Assembly (NCBI RefSeq): GCF_026341825.1
Contig: NZ_JAPENY010000001.1
Coordinates: 1,798,001 to 1,862,000 of the forward strand
Reading direction: 5' to 3'
Length of the DNA: 64,000 bases
Source: Streptomyces sp. NBC_00620
GTDB taxonomy: Bacteria > Actinomycetota > Actinomycetes > Streptomycetales > Streptomycetaceae
Shown: one piece after another, positions 17,421-26,247 of the stretch
How the letters are laid out: every line of letters starts with the position of its first letter
Numbering within the stretch: the first letter of the stretch is position 1
Made by a program: the position numbers and the translations under genes
Notes under the pieces: generated by a model
The model's input: the letters and a program-made list of their open reading frames with translations, nothing else
What the model was told of the DNA's origin: nothing
Databases searched by the model: none

Positions 17421-17493
17421 TCTTCACAAAATCCGCCAGGCTGGAAACAGCCCCCGGCGCTGGCATGTTCGCGCCCACCCGTATGGTTTCGCC

Positions 17494-17970
17494 ATGGCAG
17501 TCCCCGAGGTCATCCCGATCGCCTATGAACCGCACCACCGCACCGAGGCCATCGGCCGGTACGCGGATGGCCAGTTCCTGGCGTCGGTCACGTATGCCTT
17601 TCCCGAAGGGTTCCGTCCCGACGACGGCTGGGAAGAGCACAAGCGCCTCTACACGGTGCTTCACACTTTCGACGCCGAGGGCCGGTACCGCGACTCGGAG
17701 ATCTGGTGCGCGGGCACCTGGGCCGAGCAGCACCGCGCCCCGCACGCCGAGGGCTCGGTCCTCGCAAGGGCCGAGGCCCACCTGGGGAAACTGCTGAGAA
17801 GTCTCCCCCGGCGCCGCTACATGGACATCGCGATCCGCCCCTTCCAACTCACCGTCGACGGCGTGCTGTTCGGCCTGGTGATCAGGGAGGATGAGGGCGA
17901 GAGCTGGGCGGAGCTCTACCCGGACCGCCTCGGCTTCGGCGAGCCCTGGGACGGCTCGTACGACACCTGA
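17494..17970 (+). CDS. Conserved hypothetical protein (sometimes labelled HycA-like)
   Basis: 158 aa, soluble, no signal peptide. Mixed alpha/beta composition with conserved-looking YADGQFLASVTYAFPEGF and YPDRLGFGEPWDGSYDT segments. In actinobacterial genomes similar proteins have been given the name formate hydrogenlyase regulatory protein HycA by automatic transfer; nothing in the sequence or neighbourhood supports a formate hydrogenlyase link, so I leave the function open. ATG 17494 has no ribosome-binding site, but TATGGT (17482-17487) six nt upstream is a good -10 element, suggesting a leaderless transcript. Confidence 0.7.
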   Translation: MAVPEVIPIAYEPHHRTEAIGRYADGQFLASVTYAFPEGFRPDDGWEEHKRLYTVLHTFDAEGRYRDSEIWCAGTWAEQHRAPHAEGSVLARAEAHLGKLLRSLPRRRYMDIAIRPFQLTVDGVLFGLVIREDEGESWAELYPDRLGFGEPWDGSYDT

Positions 17971-18005
17971 GGGGCACCCAGGAGTTCAAGTCCTGGGCAC
18001 CCCTC
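17969..18005. terminator. Probable bidirectional terminator
   Basis: GAGGGGCACCCAGGA (17969-17983), 7-nt loop, TCCTGGGCACCCCTC (17991-18005), two central mismatches. It lies between convergent genes ending at 17970 and 18020 and overlaps the first stop codon. Confidence 0.6.
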
Positions 18006-18019
18006 GCGTGCTACCCGTG

Positions 18020-19879
18020 CTACCCCCGGCCGCCCGGTCCACCGCCGCCGAAGCCGCCCTCCGGAGCCTCGCCCGCCGTCACCGTGGCGATCTCCTCGGC
18101 CGAGCCGAGTTCGCCGGTCGCGGTCAGACCGCCGGTACTCGTGCCCGAGGCTGAGCCGCCGGAGTAGATGCGGTACTCCTCGCCGCTCTTGACGGCGGAG
18201 GAGGAGTAGACGACGTTCTGGACGGACCTCGAAGTGACGAAGGTGGCCAGGACCTTGCCGTCGGAGTCGACGACATGGAGGGTCGTGCCCGCGTCGACCG
18301 CCGAGTCGAGGGTCGCGGAGAGCCAGCCCTGCTCGGACTCGGTGCCGGGTGCGACGGCCATGCCCGCGCTGCCCGCGGCGAGGAGGGTGCCGCCGCTGAC
18401 GGTGAAGCTGCCGTTGACGTCGAGGGCGCCGTTCCCCGCCTGCTCCGGTCCGTTGACGACGACCGTGCCGCCGGTGATCTCGGCGGTGCCGTTCGAGTCG
18501 AGGCCGTCGCCGTCGGCGTTGATCACCAGGGTGCCGCCGGTGACGGTCAGCTTGAAGTCCCCGACATCCTCACCGCCGCCACCGCCGCCCCCTCCGAAGC
18601 CACCGCCGCCGTCCTCCGAAGTACTCGTACCACCCGCCGCGTTGATCCCGTCGTCGCTGGAGTGGATCTCCACCGTGCCGCCGTTCACCGCGATGTCGGC
18701 CCCCTCCACGCCCTCGACCGCCGACGTGATCTTCAACGACCCCTTGTCGACGATCAGGTCACCCTCGGCGTGCACCCCGTCGTCGCCGCTCGCGGCCGTC
18801 ACCTTCGCCCCGCTGATGTGGACCGCGCCGTCACTGTGCACCGCGTCGTCGGAGGAGTCGACGTACACGGTGCCGCCCTCGAGCACGTTGATCACGCCCG
18901 CCTTCAGCCCCTTCGTGGACGTGTCGTCGGACGGCTGCGTGCCGCTCCCTTCGCCGCTGTCGACGGTCAGCGTGCCGCCGGTGACCACCAGGTCGGTGGC
19001 GGCGTCGACGCCGTCGCCCTTGGCGGTCACCTTCACCGTCCCGCCGCCGAGGGCGACGTAACCGGAGTCCGTGTCCTCGCTGTTGTCGGCCTTGAGGCCG
19101 TCGCCACCTGCGGTGACCGTCACCCGGCCGCCCTCGACGATCAGGTAGTCCTTGCCGCGGATGCCGTCGTCGGCGGCGTCGACCACGATCGTGCCGGAGG
19201 AGATCACCAGGCCGTCCGTGCTCGCGATGCCGTCGTTGCCGTTGCCGTGCACGGTGAGTTGGCCGCCGCCCGTGACCGTCAGGTCGGCGGCGCTGTAGAG
19301 CGCGGCGTTGGCCTCGGCGTCGTCGGCGTAGGAGTCGGCGTCGTTCAGGGTGTTCTCGCTGCCGTCGGCGAGGACGACGACGACCTCGTCGGCCGCGGTG
19401 ACCTCGATCGCGGCGCCGGAGGAGTGCGAGACCGAGGCGCCGTCGAGCACCAACTGCACCTTCTGGTCCGGCGCGTTGACGACGATCTGCCCGTCGGCGA
19501 GGGTGCCGCTGACCCGGTAGGTGCCGCCCGCGGTGATGGTCACCGTGGAGCCATCCACCGTCACCCCGTCGCCGTCGGCGGACGCCGAGTCGCCGGCCAG
19601 CTCGATCCCGACGGCGGCGGTCTCGTCCCAGTCGCCGTCGGAGGCCTCCGCGTGCGACTCCTTGTTGGCGGCGAGCACGGCGGCTGCGCCCTGGCCACCG
19701 TCCACTGCTGCGGCCGACGACCCGCTGCTCGCACTCGGCGTGGCGGAGTCTCCCGCGGTGTCGCTCCCCGAGGAGCACCCGGCCAGCGCCGCCGCGGCGA
19801 GCACCGCCGAAGCGAGGGCGCCCACCGCCTTCGTACGAAATCCTCGTGCCGTCGTTCTGATACGTGTACGTGTGCTCAT
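18020..19879 (-). CDS. Secreted lipoprotein, repetitive carbohydrate-binding-like domain
   Basis: 619 aa. ATG 19879 overlaps the stop of the upstream VTC gene by 4 nt (ATGA). The lipoprotein signal has lipobox LAGC followed by a Ser/Gly/Ala linker. The body is a long run of short beta-strands with recurrent DDGI, GDGV, GNDGI and SSDDGIN turns, consistent with a right-handed beta-helix, as in proteins auto-annotated as carbohydrate-binding domain-containing. A Gly-rich loop near 410-425 (GGGGFGGGGGGGG) and a Gly/Pro-rich C-terminus (EGGFGGGGPGGRG) stand out. It is the last gene of a three-gene operon with a polyphosphate-polymerase-like protein, so a role in a surface anionic or polysaccharide polymer is conceivable. 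Confidence 0.8.
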   Translation of the reverse strand: MSTRTRIRTTARGFRTKAVGALASAVLAAAALAGCSSGSDTAGDSATPSASSGSSAAAVDGGQGAAAVLAANKESHAEASDGDWDETAAVGIELAGDSASADGDGVTVDGSTVTITAGGTYRVSGTLADGQIVVNAPDQKVQLVLDGASVSHSSGAAIEVTAADEVVVVLADGSENTLNDADSYADDAEANAALYSAADLTVTGGGQLTVHGNGNDGIASTDGLVISSGTIVVDAADDGIRGKDYLIVEGGRVTVTAGGDGLKADNSEDTDSGYVALGGGTVKVTAKGDGVDAATDLVVTGGTLTVDSGEGSGTQPSDDTSTKGLKAGVINVLEGGTVYVDSSDDAVHSDGAVHISGAKVTAASGDDGVHAEGDLIVDKGSLKITSAVEGVEGADIAVNGGTVEIHSSDDGINAAGGTSTSEDGGGGFGGGGGGGGEDVGDFKLTVTGGTLVINADGDGLDSNGTAEITGGTVVVNGPEQAGNGALDVNGSFTVSGGTLLAAGSAGMAVAPGTESEQGWLSATLDSAVDAGTTLHVVDSDGKVLATFVTSRSVQNVVYSSSAVKSGEEYRIYSGGSASGTSTGGLTATGELGSAEEIATVTAGEAPEGGFGGGGPGGRG

Positions 19880-20664
19880 GCCGGACTCCCGTCCAGTGCC
19901 GTCGGAAAATGGCGCCGCAGTACGGGCAGCCAGCGGTTCGAGGGAAGCTCGGGGCGCAGGGCGGCGAGCCCGGTGCCGTACTTCGACACCGGGCAGGGCC
20001 GGTGCTTCAGCGACCAGAGCAGCCGGTCCGCCCCCGAGCCCGCCCGGCCCGCCTTGGTCTCGACGATGGTCCGGTCGGGGGTACGCAGGGCGGTGCCGTC
20101 GGGCAGCGTCCAGGTCAGGTCGGTGTCGGCGGTCAGCCGGCTTCCGGTGGCCGGGAGGAAGAGGGTCGTGCGCCGGTAGTACGTGGTCAGCGTGGGCACG
20201 AACCGGAAGCGGCCGGAGTCGATCCCGGACTCGGCGAGCGCCGCGTCCGCGTAGGCCCGCGCCTCGGCACCGAGCCACCCCAACTCACCCTCGTACGGGA
20301 TGCGTTGCTTGACGGTGGTGCCGCGCGGGCCCCGCGTCTTGACCTCGAAGAAGTGCTGGCCGGAGTCGAGATACGTACGGATCCGCAGCTTGAACCGGCG
20401 CCGTCGGCTGCGGGCGGCGCCCAGGTAGCCGTCCATCTCCGGGGTGTCGAAGTAGACGGACCGGTAGGCGAACTGCCGTGCCCCGTCCATCTCCAGGACC
20501 TGCGAGTCCTCGTCGAGGCCGCCGAGGACGAAGGGCAGATCGGCGAGGGGCAGCATGTACTTGCGGTCGAGGCGGGTCAACAGCGAGGCCCGCGTGAGGA
20601 GTTCGTCGAGACCGATCGGCCGCAGTGTGCCGACGACCGCGTCGACGGAGTCGAGGGCGGTCAC
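19876..20664 (-). CDS. VTC-domain protein, polyphosphate polymerase-like
   Basis: 262 aa, soluble. Members of the VTC family form a tunnel fold that polymerises ATP gamma-phosphate into polyphosphate in yeast. Charged tunnel residues typical of the family are present: LDRKYML near residue 31-37, RFKLRIRTY, FFEVKTRG and TIVETKAG. Bacterial homologues are usually next to DUF4956 membrane proteins, as here. It overlaps DUF4956 by 4 nt upstream and the lipoprotein gene by 4 nt downstream, so translation is coupled. The polymerase activity is inferred from the family, not shown. Confidence 0.85.
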   Translation of the reverse strand: MTALDSVDAVVGTLRPIGLDELLTRASLLTRLDRKYMLPLADLPFVLGGLDEDSQVLEMDGARQFAYRSVYFDTPEMDGYLGAARSRRRRFKLRIRTYLDSGQHFFEVKTRGPRGTTVKQRIPYEGELGWLGAEARAYADAALAESGIDSGRFRFVPTLTTYYRRTTLFLPATGSRLTADTDLTWTLPDGTALRTPDRTIVETKAGRAGSGADRLLWSLKHRPCPVSKYGTGLAALRPELPSNRWLPVLRRHFPTALDGSPA

Positions 20665-21272
20665 GCCCCCACCCTCCGCTCGGTACGGGAGCCGGGTGCC
20701 TTGGCCGCCTTCGCCGCCTTGGGGGCCCGGGAAGCGGCCGGAACGACGTACCGCACCTCGACCTGAGTCGTGTCGTTGACGAGGTCGATGCTCCGCACCG
20801 ACAGGTTCACCACCCGTCCGCCGAGCAGCACTTCGAGGTCCGCGCGCAGGGCGTCCTCGTCGGTGTACGCGGAGTCCAGACGCAGGTTCTGCTGCCGGTA
20901 GCGCGGGAACAGCCGGGGGTGGTCGCCGACGAAGAGGGTGCCCACGACCAGCAGCATCAGCCCGACGTGCAGAAGGTCGAGAGACTCGGAGAGACCGGCC
21001 AGCAGGCCGATGGCCAGCGCCGAGAAGTAGTAGGCGATGTCGTGGTGCGCGATCTCGTACGAGCGGAGCCGGATGATCGACAGCACCCCGAACAGGCCCA
21101 TCCCCATGCCGATGCCGACCGAGGTGGAGCCGAGCACCATCGCCACGGCGAGCACACCGACGTTCACGCCCAGGAACGAGGCCACCAGGTCCCGGCGGTG
21201 GTGGCGGGGGAAGTAGATCCCGAAGGCCAGCACGGAGACGGCGACCAGGTCAGCGGCGACAAGAAGCAACAT
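20661..21272 (-). CDS. DUF4956 membrane protein, partner of VTC protein
   Basis: 203 aa. Four predicted spans in residues 1-125 (LLLVAADLVAVSVLAFGIYF, LGVNVGVLAVAMVLG, GMGMGLFGVLSIIRLRS, LLHVGLMLLVVGTLFVG) are followed by a ~75-residue cytoplasmic domain ending in a basic Ala/Lys-rich tail. GMGMGLFGVLSIIRLRSYEI is the conserved DUF4956 core. It is the first gene of the operon; the ATG has no clear ribosome-binding site. A GGTAAC-N7-GTTACC inverted repeat lies 16 nt upstream. The known co-occurrence with VTC proteins suggests it channels or anchors the polymer; this is inference. Confidence 0.85.
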   Translation of the reverse strand: MLLLVAADLVAVSVLAFGIYFPRHHRRDLVASFLGVNVGVLAVAMVLGSTSVGIGMGMGLFGVLSIIRLRSYEIAHHDIAYYFSALAIGLLAGLSESLDLLHVGLMLLVVGTLFVGDHPRLFPRYRQQNLRLDSAYTDEDALRADLEVLLGGRVVNLSVRSIDLVNDTTQVEVRYVVPAASRAPKAAKAAKAPGSRTERRVGA

Positions 21273-21288
21273 GTCACTGACAATCGTG

Positions 21289-21307
21289 GGTAACCCTTTG
21301 AGTTACC
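21289..21307. promoter_or_regulatory. Inverted repeat upstream of DUF4956 operon
   Basis: GGTAAC-CCTTTGA-GTTACC, perfect 6-bp arms with 7-nt spacer, 17 nt before the operon start codon. Placement fits a repressor operator or 5'-UTR element; the binding protein is unknown. Confidence 0.4.
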
Positions 21308-21513
21308 TTTGCCTCCCCTTAACGAAACTTGAGAAGTACGGAACGGAAAACGCGGGTGAACTGAGCGTGCCGCGGCGGATGTTCGGGCCGCGTCGACCGC
21401 CCCTGACAGATGTCCGGGCCCGGTCCGCCACCTCGTACAACCCACAAAGAACCCGCTGGTAGCATCCGTTCACTTGTGCGAGGGCGGGGACCCTCGCGGG
21501 GAGGGATATTCAC

Positions 21514-24500
21514 GTGGGCAGACACGCCCTGAGACGGGGCGGTCTTGCCGCAGCCGTCTCCGCACTCGCGGTCGCCGTCGCGGCCGTCACCGTTTACTCC
21601 GAGGCCGGCGGTTCCGCCGAGGCGGCCACCACCGAAGCCGCGGCCACCACCGGGATCACGCTCACCGACCCGAACTCGGACACGCATCGCGACGACCGGC
21701 CGCTCACCGCCGGCACGACCGGCTTCCTGCACCGGCAGAGCGGGGTCGCCGGACTGCTGTGGACGGACTACGCCACCGGCACGACGGTCACCGTGGAGAA
21801 CGCGAGCGGCGTCTACACGCCCTCGGCGCCCTGCGCGTCCCTCGGCTCGCAGTGCTCGACCGCCTGGTTCGGCTCGGACGGCGACCTGGTCGCCCTGCCG
21901 ACGGCCGCGACCACCAAGTCCGTCACCCTCTGGGACCCGGCGACCCGCAAGACGTCGACCTTCACGTCCTCCTACGAATACCGGGCGCTGGCCGGTGACA
22001 CGGTCGTCACCGCGCACACCCTGATCGACACCGTGGACGGCGTACGGCGCTCTCGGACCATTACCGGCATCGACGGCGTGTACGGCATCGGGGCCTCCGA
22101 GGTCGTGGCCGCGGACTCCGCCGGTGTGCTGTACGGGTACGGCAGTTACCTGTCCTACGTCGACGTCGACACGGCCGTCGCCACCCAGGCCTTCACCGAC
22201 GTCGGCTCCAACGTGTTCTACGTACAGAGCGAGGACCGGTTCGGCTGGTACGAGCCCGGCACCGGCGACCTCCACCTCAAGTCCCGTACCGACCCTGCGG
22301 GGACGGAACAGGTCGTCGACCTCCCGCCCGTCACGATCATCGGCCAGCCGGCCCTCGGCTCCCTCGACGGCGAGCCGGTCCTGATCGGCGACTGGCTGCT
22401 GCTGCCCACGCACACGCGCACCGGCACCGCGATCACGGCCCACTCGCTCGCCGACGGCTCCACGCGGACCCTGCTGGCCGACGCGGACGGGTACGCGATC
22501 CACACCGCCGGCGACGACGCCCTCGTCACGGGCGGCACCAGCGCAACCGACTGGTGGGTGCAGCGCGCGAGCCAGGCGGCGGACGGCTCCCTGGAGCTGG
22601 CAAAGGTGTCCGAGATCCCGGCGACGGAGAACGCCAAGACGGGCCTCGCGCTCAGCCGGGGCAGCCTGCGCGTGGCGGAGGACGACCCCGCCTCCACCAC
22701 CAGTGACGACACGTCGATACGGACCCTGGCCACGGACGGCGGCACCACGCTGACCGCCTCCGCCGCCACGGCGTCCTCCGGGGTCAGCTCCGCATGCCCG
22801 TACGCCGTCACCAGTTGCTCGGTGCTGTGGGGCAACAGCGGCAGCACTCCCAGGGACGTCTACCTCAGCACGGCCGACGACAGCGACACCTCGGCTTCGG
22901 ACAGGCTGATCGCCATCCCGGGCCTCGAACTGGACTTCGCGACCCAGGGCGGCTCCATCGTCGACGTCTCCGACGACTACGCGGTGTACAACTCCGGCGG
23001 CACCACGCCCACGCAGTACGTCGGCAACTTCCAGGACGGTCAGCTGCTGAAGCGTTCGGTGCGCGCCGCCGCCCTCAACGGCCCCACGCTCTGGAGCGCC
23101 ACCACCACCGCCGGCCAGATCACCTCGTACAGCCTGCCCGAGGCGAAGACCCTCTCCACGGTCACCATCCCGGGCGCGGGCTGCGTCCCGACCGAGCTGC
23201 AGGCGGCGGGCCGCTGGGTGTACTGGGCCTGCGGGACCGCCTCGGCGGGCGTGTACGACACCAAGGCGGGTACGTCGGTCGCCACCATCCCCGGTGACGT
23301 GCTGCTCGGCGACGGATTCGCCGTACGCCACGACCACACCACGGACGAACTCGTCCTGACCGACGCGACCACCGGCGCCACCCGCGCGATCGCCTCCGGG
23401 CTCCCGGACTCCGGGCTCGCCGTCGACCGCCGCTACCGGTGGACGGTGGACGAGTACACGGGCCTGGTCGCCTGGTTCGACCTGCACGAGCGGACGCACG
23501 TGGCGACGACCGGGGTGACCCCGTCCACCACAACTGTGTTCGAGACCAAGACCGCCGACGACCTCGTCTGGGCGAAGTCGTCGGACACCGACTCCAAGAC
23601 GTGGAACGGCAACTGGCTGCTGTCCCGTCCCATCTCCTCCTGGTCCCTCACCTTCACCTCGGTGGAGAGCGGCGAGACCGGCAAGGCCACGCGCACGGTC
23701 ACCGGCGGAGCAGCCACGGCATGGCTGGCGCCGACCTGGAACGGCAAGGCTACGAACGGGAGTTACTTCCCCAACGGCCGCTTCAAGTGGACCCTCAAGG
23801 TGACCGGCCTCGGCAGCACCGCGGCGACCACCTTGACCAGCGGCACGGGAACGGTGTTCGGCGGCGCGGCGGTACGCCACGACTTCAACAGCATCGAAGG
23901 CGAACCGGACGGCGTGGGCGACGTCCTCACCCTCAACTCCTCGGGTGGCCTGAGCTACCAACACGGCACCGGCGGCGGCAAGTTCTCCGAGAAGACGACC
24001 GGCACGGGCTGGGCCACCAGCATCAAGGCCGTCCCGTTCGGGGACCTGAGCGGCGACCGCTGCAATGACGTGCTGGTCCGGCTGAGCAGTGGCGCCCTGC
24101 GCCTCTACAAGCCCGGCTGCGGCAGCGCGGTCAAGCCGTCGACGTCGTACACGTCGCTGGGGGCGAGCGGCTGGAACCAGTACGACATCCTCACCTCGCC
24201 CGGAGACGTCAGCGGCGACGGTCGTCCCGACCTGATCGCCCGCAACACCTCCACCGGCGCGGTCTACCTGTACAAGGGCACGAGCGCGGGCAAGCTCTCC
24301 GCCCGCGTGAAGCTCTACGACAACTGGAAGACGTACAAGAAGATCGTCGGCACCGGCGACCTCAACGGTGACGGCATCGGTGACCTGGTCGCGCAGGACA
24401 AGGCCAACAACCTCTACCGCTACTACGGCAAGGGCAACGGCACCTTCGCGGCCCGCGTGAAGGTCTTCGCCAACTGGGGTGGCTCCTACAACGTCATCGT

Positions 24501-24654
24501 CGGCGTGGGCGACCTCAACCGCGACGGCAAGGCCGACCTGGTCTCGCGTGACACGGCCGGCAACCTCTGGCGCAACTACGGCAACGGCGCAGGGTCGTTC
24601 GGAGCCCGCACAAAGATCGCGACGGGTTGGGGCGGATACAAGTCCCTGTCCTGA
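21514..24654 (+). CDS. Large secreted protein with FG-GAP/VCBS repeats
   Basis: 1046 aa. GTG 21514 is preceded by GGGGAGGGA. A Sec signal peptide covers residues 1-~38 (RGGLAAAVSALAVAVAAVTV...AEA). A ~650-residue beta-propeller-like region follows, then an FlgD/Ig-like domain (~700-770) with TWNGKATNG, and four C-terminal FG-GAP units (GDLSGDRCNDVL, GDVSGDGRPDLI, GDLNGDGIGDLV, GDLNRDGKADLV) that carry calcium-binding DxSGD/DxNGD loops like integrin and lectin propellers. Likely an extracellular adhesion or carbohydrate-binding protein. A GCGAGGG-N6-CCCTCGC hairpin (21478-21497) sits in the leader. A strong terminator follows. Confidence 0.85.
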   Translation: MGRHALRRGGLAAAVSALAVAVAAVTVYSEAGGSAEAATTEAAATTGITLTDPNSDTHRDDRPLTAGTTGFLHRQSGVAGLLWTDYATGTTVTVENASGVYTPSAPCASLGSQCSTAWFGSDGDLVALPTAATTKSVTLWDPATRKTSTFTSSYEYRALAGDTVVTAHTLIDTVDGVRRSRTITGIDGVYGIGASEVVAADSAGVLYGYGSYLSYVDVDTAVATQAFTDVGSNVFYVQSEDRFGWYEPGTGDLHLKSRTDPAGTEQVVDLPPVTIIGQPALGSLDGEPVLIGDWLLLPTHTRTGTAITAHSLADGSTRTLLADADGYAIHTAGDDALVTGGTSATDWWVQRASQAADGSLELAKVSEIPATENAKTGLALSRGSLRVAEDDPASTTSDDTSIRTLATDGGTTLTASAATASSGVSSACPYAVTSCSVLWGNSGSTPRDVYLSTADDSDTSASDRLIAIPGLELDFATQGGSIVDVSDDYAVYNSGGTTPTQYVGNFQDGQLLKRSVRAAALNGPTLWSATTTAGQITSYSLPEAKTLSTVTIPGAGCVPTELQAAGRWVYWACGTASAGVYDTKAGTSVATIPGDVLLGDGFAVRHDHTTDELVLTDATTGATRAIASGLPDSGLAVDRRYRWTVDEYTGLVAWFDLHERTHVATTGVTPSTTTVFETKTADDLVWAKSSDTDSKTWNGNWLLSRPISSWSLTFTSVESGETGKATRTVTGGAATAWLAPTWNGKATNGSYFPNGRFKWTLKVTGLGSTAATTLTSGTGTVFGGAAVRHDFNSIEGEPDGVGDVLTLNSSGGLSYQHGTGGGKFSEKTTGTGWATSIKAVPFGDLSGDRCNDVLVRLSSGALRLYKPGCGSAVKPSTSYTSLGASGWNQYDILTSPGDVSGDGRPDLIARNTSTGAVYLYKGTSAGKLSARVKLYDNWKTYKKIVGTGDLNGDGIGDLVAQDKANNLYRYYGKGNGTFAARVKVFANWGGSYNVIVGVGDLNRDGKADLVSRDTAGNLWRNYGNGAGSFGARTKIATGWGGYKSLS

Positions 24655-24665
24655 CCGCAAAGTTG

Positions 24666-24702
24666 AAGGGCGCCCGGGGTCTTCCGACCCCGGGCGCCCT
24701 TT
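24666..24702. terminator. Strong bidirectional terminator
   Basis: 16-bp perfect stem AAGGGCGCCCGGGGTC (24666-24681), loop TTCC, complementary arm 24686-24701, then TTTT. It separates convergent genes ending at 24654 and 24712. Confidence 0.95.
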
Positions 24703-24711
24703 TGTGTGGCT

Positions 24712-26073
24712 CTAGTTGGTGAGGATCCCGGCGCCGGTGGTGGTCGCCAGTTCCGTGGGGAGGTTCTTCGCGGAGGTCTGGAGGCCGGCGGTGAGCGCCG
24801 GGGTCCAGTTCACCGTCGTCTTCAGCTTCTTCGAGTTGGCGGCGTTGTACGCGGCGACGAGGTCGGTCGCCGTGCCGTTGACGAGGTTGCCGCCGCCCGC
24901 GACCGAGCCGGTGCCGTCGCCGCTGAGAAGCTTCGCGGCCTTGCCGCCGGACGGCAGTTTCCAGTAGTTGTTCTCGGCGACGACCTGGGCCTTGGCGCGG
25001 GAGTTGATGCTGTAGAGGGGCGCGTAGCCGTTGAGGGTCGTCGTGTCGAAGTAGTTGTTGTAGATGTGGATCTGGCCGATGCGGGCCAGCGGGGCGCGCT
25101 GGACTATGCCCTTCCACACGTTGTGGTGGATCGAGACGCGCAGCTTGCCGGTGCTGTCCGTGTCGCTGCTGCCTATCAGCATGGTCTTGTCGTGACTGGT
25201 GAACTGGTTGCGCTCGACGGTCACCAGGTCCGAGCCGTTGGTGATGTCGAGGGCGCCGTCGTGGATCTGGTACTCCCGGCCGTAGTACTTGGGGTTGGCG
25301 CTGTCGAGGTGCGGCGCGTCGGTGAACGTGTTGTGGTCGGCCCACACATGGGTCGCCCCGCGCAGGGTGACGGAGTCGTAGGCGGAGTTCCAGTTGCCGG
25401 TGGAACCGTCCGTCGGGTCCCACTGCGGGAAGCAGTCCTCGGTGGCGGAGAAGGCGAGGTTGCGGATGATGACGTTGTCCACGCTCTTCACCTGCAGACT
25501 GCCGCCGGTGATCCCGGCCTTGCTCCCCGGCACGCCCACGATCGTGGTGTTGGCCGGCACCTTGAGGACGACACTCTTCGCCTGCTTGGCCTGGGCGGCG
25601 GCGCGGGCGGACTCCTGCGTGCCCGAGGGCAGCTTGGAGGTGCCGTAGGTGGCCGGGTCGTACGCCTTGAGGTAGGCGGCCAGCGAATAGCCCGTACCGG
25701 AGGCGTAGTCGGCGCAGGTCAGCTTCTTGCCGGCGTCGTCCGTGTTGGCGTCGATCGTGCCCTTGACCTGGATGATCTTCGCCGTTGAATTGGTGCTGGA
25801 TCCCAGCGCCTTCACCAGCTGCGCCCGGGTGCTGACGGTGAACACGTGCGCCGAGTCGGCCTGCGAGCCGCCGGTCGTGCCCGACCCGGAGGCCGCCCAG
25901 CCGTCCTTGGCGGGCAGCGTCTGGTGGGCCAGGTCGACGGCTCCGGCGTTCGCGTTCATCACGAAGGCGACGGCGCCGAGGCCTGTCGCCGCGACTGCGG
26001 CGGAGGCTACGACGATCGTGCGCCGCTTGCGGAGGGAGCGTCGGTGGGAAGGGCGGTGGGAGGGGGATGCCAC
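24712..26073 (-). CDS. Secreted pectate lyase, polysaccharide lyase family 1
   Basis: 453 aa. GTG 26073 has AAGGA upstream. The signal peptide has a very basic n-region (RRSLRKRR) and a hydrophobic stretch ending near ANAGA. The parallel beta-helix core carries family 1 marks: NTTIVGVPGS, NVIIRNLAFS, THVWADHNTF, the Ca2+-site Asp in this vWiDH-like block, DKTMLIGSSD, and IHHNVWKGIVQRAPLARIGQ with the catalytic Arg region, then IHIYNNYFD. It cleaves alpha-1,4-galacturonan by beta-elimination outside the cell. The stretch RAPLAR departs a little from the usual RSPRVR block. Confidence 0.9.
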   Translation of the reverse strand: MASPSHRPSHRRSLRKRRTIVVASAAVAATGLGAVAFVMNANAGAVDLAHQTLPAKDGWAASGSGTTGGSQADSAHVFTVSTRAQLVKALGSSTNSTAKIIQVKGTIDANTDDAGKKLTCADYASGTGYSLAAYLKAYDPATYGTSKLPSGTQESARAAAQAKQAKSVVLKVPANTTIVGVPGSKAGITGGSLQVKSVDNVIIRNLAFSATEDCFPQWDPTDGSTGNWNSAYDSVTLRGATHVWADHNTFTDAPHLDSANPKYYGREYQIHDGALDITNGSDLVTVERNQFTSHDKTMLIGSSDTDSTGKLRVSIHHNVWKGIVQRAPLARIGQIHIYNNYFDTTTLNGYAPLYSINSRAKAQVVAENNYWKLPSGGKAAKLLSGDGTGSVAGGGNLVNGTATDLVAAYNAANSKKLKTTVNWTPALTAGLQTSAKNLPTELATTTGAGILTN

Positions 26074-26247
26074 GGATGAGTCCTTACGTGGTGGTCACGT
26101 GCGGTGTGAAGCTCCGGTGCGGGGCTTCGACTCATCAGTGGGCGCGGGGAGTTGAAAGGTTGCCGTGGGTTTTGGGCGGGCGGTGCCCCGGCTCACCGCG
26201 CGCGTACGGATGGGCGCGCGCGGCGAGCCGCGGGTATCAGGAGGGGG

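Noticed and set aside
18275..20179. 634-codon plus-strand open frame
   Set aside because: Antisense of the repetitive lipoprotein and VTC genes; no start signal or domain.
21319..24660. 1113-codon minus-strand open frame opposite the FG-GAP protein
   Set aside because: Composition is the Gly/Arg/Val mirror of the plus-strand gene, which has signal peptide, domains and GTG with ribosome-binding site.
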